Below are positions 5,683 to 6,819 of a stretch of DNA of 6,819 nt, piece by piece (within the stretch, counting starts at the first letter, position 1; each line of letters starts with the position of its first letter). Both the position numbers and the translations under genes were made by a program. The notes beneath the pieces are model-generated. The model did not search any database, was not told the origin of the DNA, and saw only the letters and a program-made list of their open reading frames with translations. Source of the stretch: Negativicutes bacterium (GTDB taxonomy: Bacteria > Bacillota_C > Negativicutes > Acidaminococcales > Acidaminococcaceae); contig RZYP01000108.1 of NCBI GenBank assembly GCA_009930275.1, positions 1 to 6,819 of the forward strand, read 5' to 3'.

Positions 5683-6516
5683 ATGCCGACAGTAGTAGGT
5701 ATTCGCTTTAAAAAAGCAGGAAAAATATATTATTTTGACCCGGTAAAAACCGAGGTTAAAAAAGGTGACTTTGCTATAGTTGAAACAGCCCGTGGCATGG
5801 AATACGGCGAAGTCGTTACAGGCGCAAGGGACGTAGGAGAGAAGGAAATAATCTCTCCCTTGAAACCGGTTTTGCGCAAGGCGACCAAGGCCGACCAGGA
5901 CAAGGTTGCAGATAATGAAGTGCGTGAAAAAGAAGCCTTCAATATCTGCGCGCGCAAGATTAAAACCCACGAACTGCCGATGAATCTGATTGATGTTGAA
6001 TTTACTTTCGACGTCAACAAGATTATCTTTTATTTCACCGCAGAAGGCCGGATAGATTTCAGGGAACTGGTCAAGGATTTGGCGGCTGTTTTCCGCACTC
6101 GTATCGAATTGCGCCAGATAGGCGTTCGCGACGAGGCAAAAATGCTGGGGGGAATTGGCTGCTGCGGCCGCCCTCTGTGCTGTTCCACTTTCTTGGGTGA
6201 TTTCGAGCCGGTTTCCATACGTATGGCCAAGGATCAGAAACTGTCCCTCAATCCTGCTAAAATATCAGGTATTTGCGGCCGTCTGATGTGCTGCCTTAAA
6301 TATGAAAATTATTTATACTGCGGCAAAGAATGCGGCTGTCAGCGTGAAAGAGAAGCCATCCCTAAACAGGGAGCCGTTGTTATGACACCGCTAGGCGAGG
6401 GCAAGGTCGTGCGCGTGAACCGCAATGATAAGACAGCCTCCGTCCAGTTGGCGCCAGACAATGTCATTCAGGTTTCCTGGGATGAAATTGTAGAAGCTTC
6501 GCAGGCAGAAATCTAA
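5683..6516 (+). CDS. ricT: PSP1-domain iron-sulfur protein RicT (YaaT)
   Basis: In B. subtilis RicT forms a complex with RicA (YmcA) and RicF (YlbF) that carries two [4Fe-4S] clusters. The complex works with RNase Y in processing operon mRNAs, with effects on competence, biofilm formation and sporulation. The 277 residues match the family length. The cysteine-rich core is clear: GCCGRPLCC (159-167), ICGRLMCC (197-204), and C213, C217 and C219 in YCGKECGC. The other conserved block, SLNPAKISG (188-196), is intact. The ATG at 5683 follows AAGGAGG (5669-5675) at seven bases, the strongest ribosome site in the window, located inside the end of holB. RicA and RicF are not in this window and would be expected elsewhere. 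Confidence in the family is high; function in this organism is inferred from B. subtilis. Confidence 0.95.
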   Translation: MPTVVGIRFKKAGKIYYFDPVKTEVKKGDFAIVETARGMEYGEVVTGARDVGEKEIISPLKPVLRKATKADQDKVADNEVREKEAFNICARKIKTHELPMNLIDVEFTFDVNKIIFYFTAEGRIDFRELVKDLAAVFRTRIELRQIGVRDEAKMLGGIGCCGRPLCCSTFLGDFEPVSIRMAKDQKLSLNPAKISGICGRLMCCLKYENYLYCGKECGCQREREAIPKQGAVVMTPLGEGKVVRVNRNDKTASVQLAPDNVIQVSWDEIVEASQAEI

Positions 6517-6519
6517 GCT

Positions 6520-6819
6520 ATGGGCACGGCAAAAAATACGGAACGTCTTGATTCCTTGCCAGGCTGCGGCTATAAAATCTGGCAGTGCAGCAAAGAATTT
6601 TGTTTTACAACTGACGCGGTCTTTCTCGCTTCTTTTCCCTATCTGGTAAAACGCGCCAGAGTTCTTGAGCTGGGCGCCGGAACCGGTGCCATCAGCCTGC
6701 TTCTGGCGGCGCGTGGGGCGGCGCAGGTCACCGGCATCGACTGTAACCGTCATGTCGTGGAACTGATGCAGCGCAGCATAGAGGAAAACAAGCTGGAAGC
6801 TTGCGTGCATGCTGTATTT
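6520..6819 (+). CDS. tRNA1(Val) adenine-N6 methyltransferase-like protein (TrmN6/YabB), 5' part
   Basis: The first 100 codons are present and the frame is open to the window edge. Proteins of this family use S-adenosylmethionine; the E. coli member (YfiC/TrmN6) methylates N6 of A37 in tRNA1(Val). The N-terminus has ERLDSLPGCGYKIWQ (8-22) and TTDAVFLA (31-38), both typical of the YabB/TrmN6 group. The SAM-binding motif I is VLELGAGTGAISLLLA (49-64), followed by an acidic GID (about 73-75) for the ribose. The catalytic NPPY-type motif would lie beyond the window. The start ATG is three bases after the ricT stop without a clear ribosome site, so translation is probably coupled. B. subtilis has yabB in the same cluster, with yabA between it and yaaT; yabA is missing here. 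Confidence 0.88.
   Translation, partial: MGTAKNTERLDSLPGCGYKIWQCSKEFCFTTDAVFLASFPYLVKRARVLELGAGTGAISLLLAARGAAQVTGIDCNRHVVELMQRSIEENKLEACVHAVF

Noticed and set aside
6391..6810. Minus-strand open frame of 139 codons near the right edge
   Set aside because: It lies opposite ricT and the methyltransferase, both with clear family motifs. No ribosome site or protein motif supports it.
1..6819. Mobile elements, CRISPR arrays, tRNA or rRNA genes, and phage attachment sites
   Set aside because: I saw no transposase or integrase motif, spaced direct repeats, cloverleaf sequence or rRNA-like segment by reading. A tool-based scan was not possible.

Overview
The window looks like chromosome from a Negativicutes member of the Firmicutes (a Selenomonas/Sporomusa-type organism). 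Two things point there. The first gene closely resembles, by memory of the sequence and not by computed alignment, the fold-type III lysine/ornithine decarboxylase of Selenomonas ruminantium. The right half is the Firmicutes replication and RNA-processing cluster in the order decarboxylase, tmk, holB, ricT (yaaT), yabB-type methyltransferase. Strong AGGAGG-like ribosome sites and sigma-A promoters with TG-N-TAAAAT extended -10 elements also fit a Firmicute. All genes read on the + strand. Genus-level placement is inference.

Left part (1-1304): a promoter, a good ribosome site and a 391-residue PLP decarboxylase of the alanine-racemase fold, closed by a strong hairpin terminator. It is a single-gene transcription unit. 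In Negativicutes the cadaverine made by such an enzyme is known to be attached to peptidoglycan and to help anchor the outer membrane.

Middle (1305-2478): an 85-base leader with two small inverted repeats, then a 336-residue protein of unknown function. It has a hydrophobic glycine-rich N-terminus and a charged helical C-terminal half, and is followed by a long branched terminator. This is the least explained gene here.

Right part (2495-6819): a fresh promoter drives a second basic amino acid decarboxylase, unrelated in fold to the first (fold type I, SpeA/YaaO group). It is followed, with a one-base stop/start overlap, by thymidylate kinase. After a 59-base gap come the delta-prime clamp-loader subunit, the Fe-S protein RicT (two bases later) and the first 100 codons of a TrmN6/YabB-type tRNA methyltransferase cut by the window edge. 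The right part supplies dTTP synthesis, polymerase III assembly, mRNA processing and tRNA modification. The short genes yaaQ, yaaR and yabA, present at this locus in Bacillus subtilis, are absent here.

I saw no mobile element, CRISPR array, tRNA or rRNA. The points most worth a second look are the unknown middle gene and its leader, the pairing of two non-homologous decarboxylases, and the mixed substrate-specificity residues of the first one.
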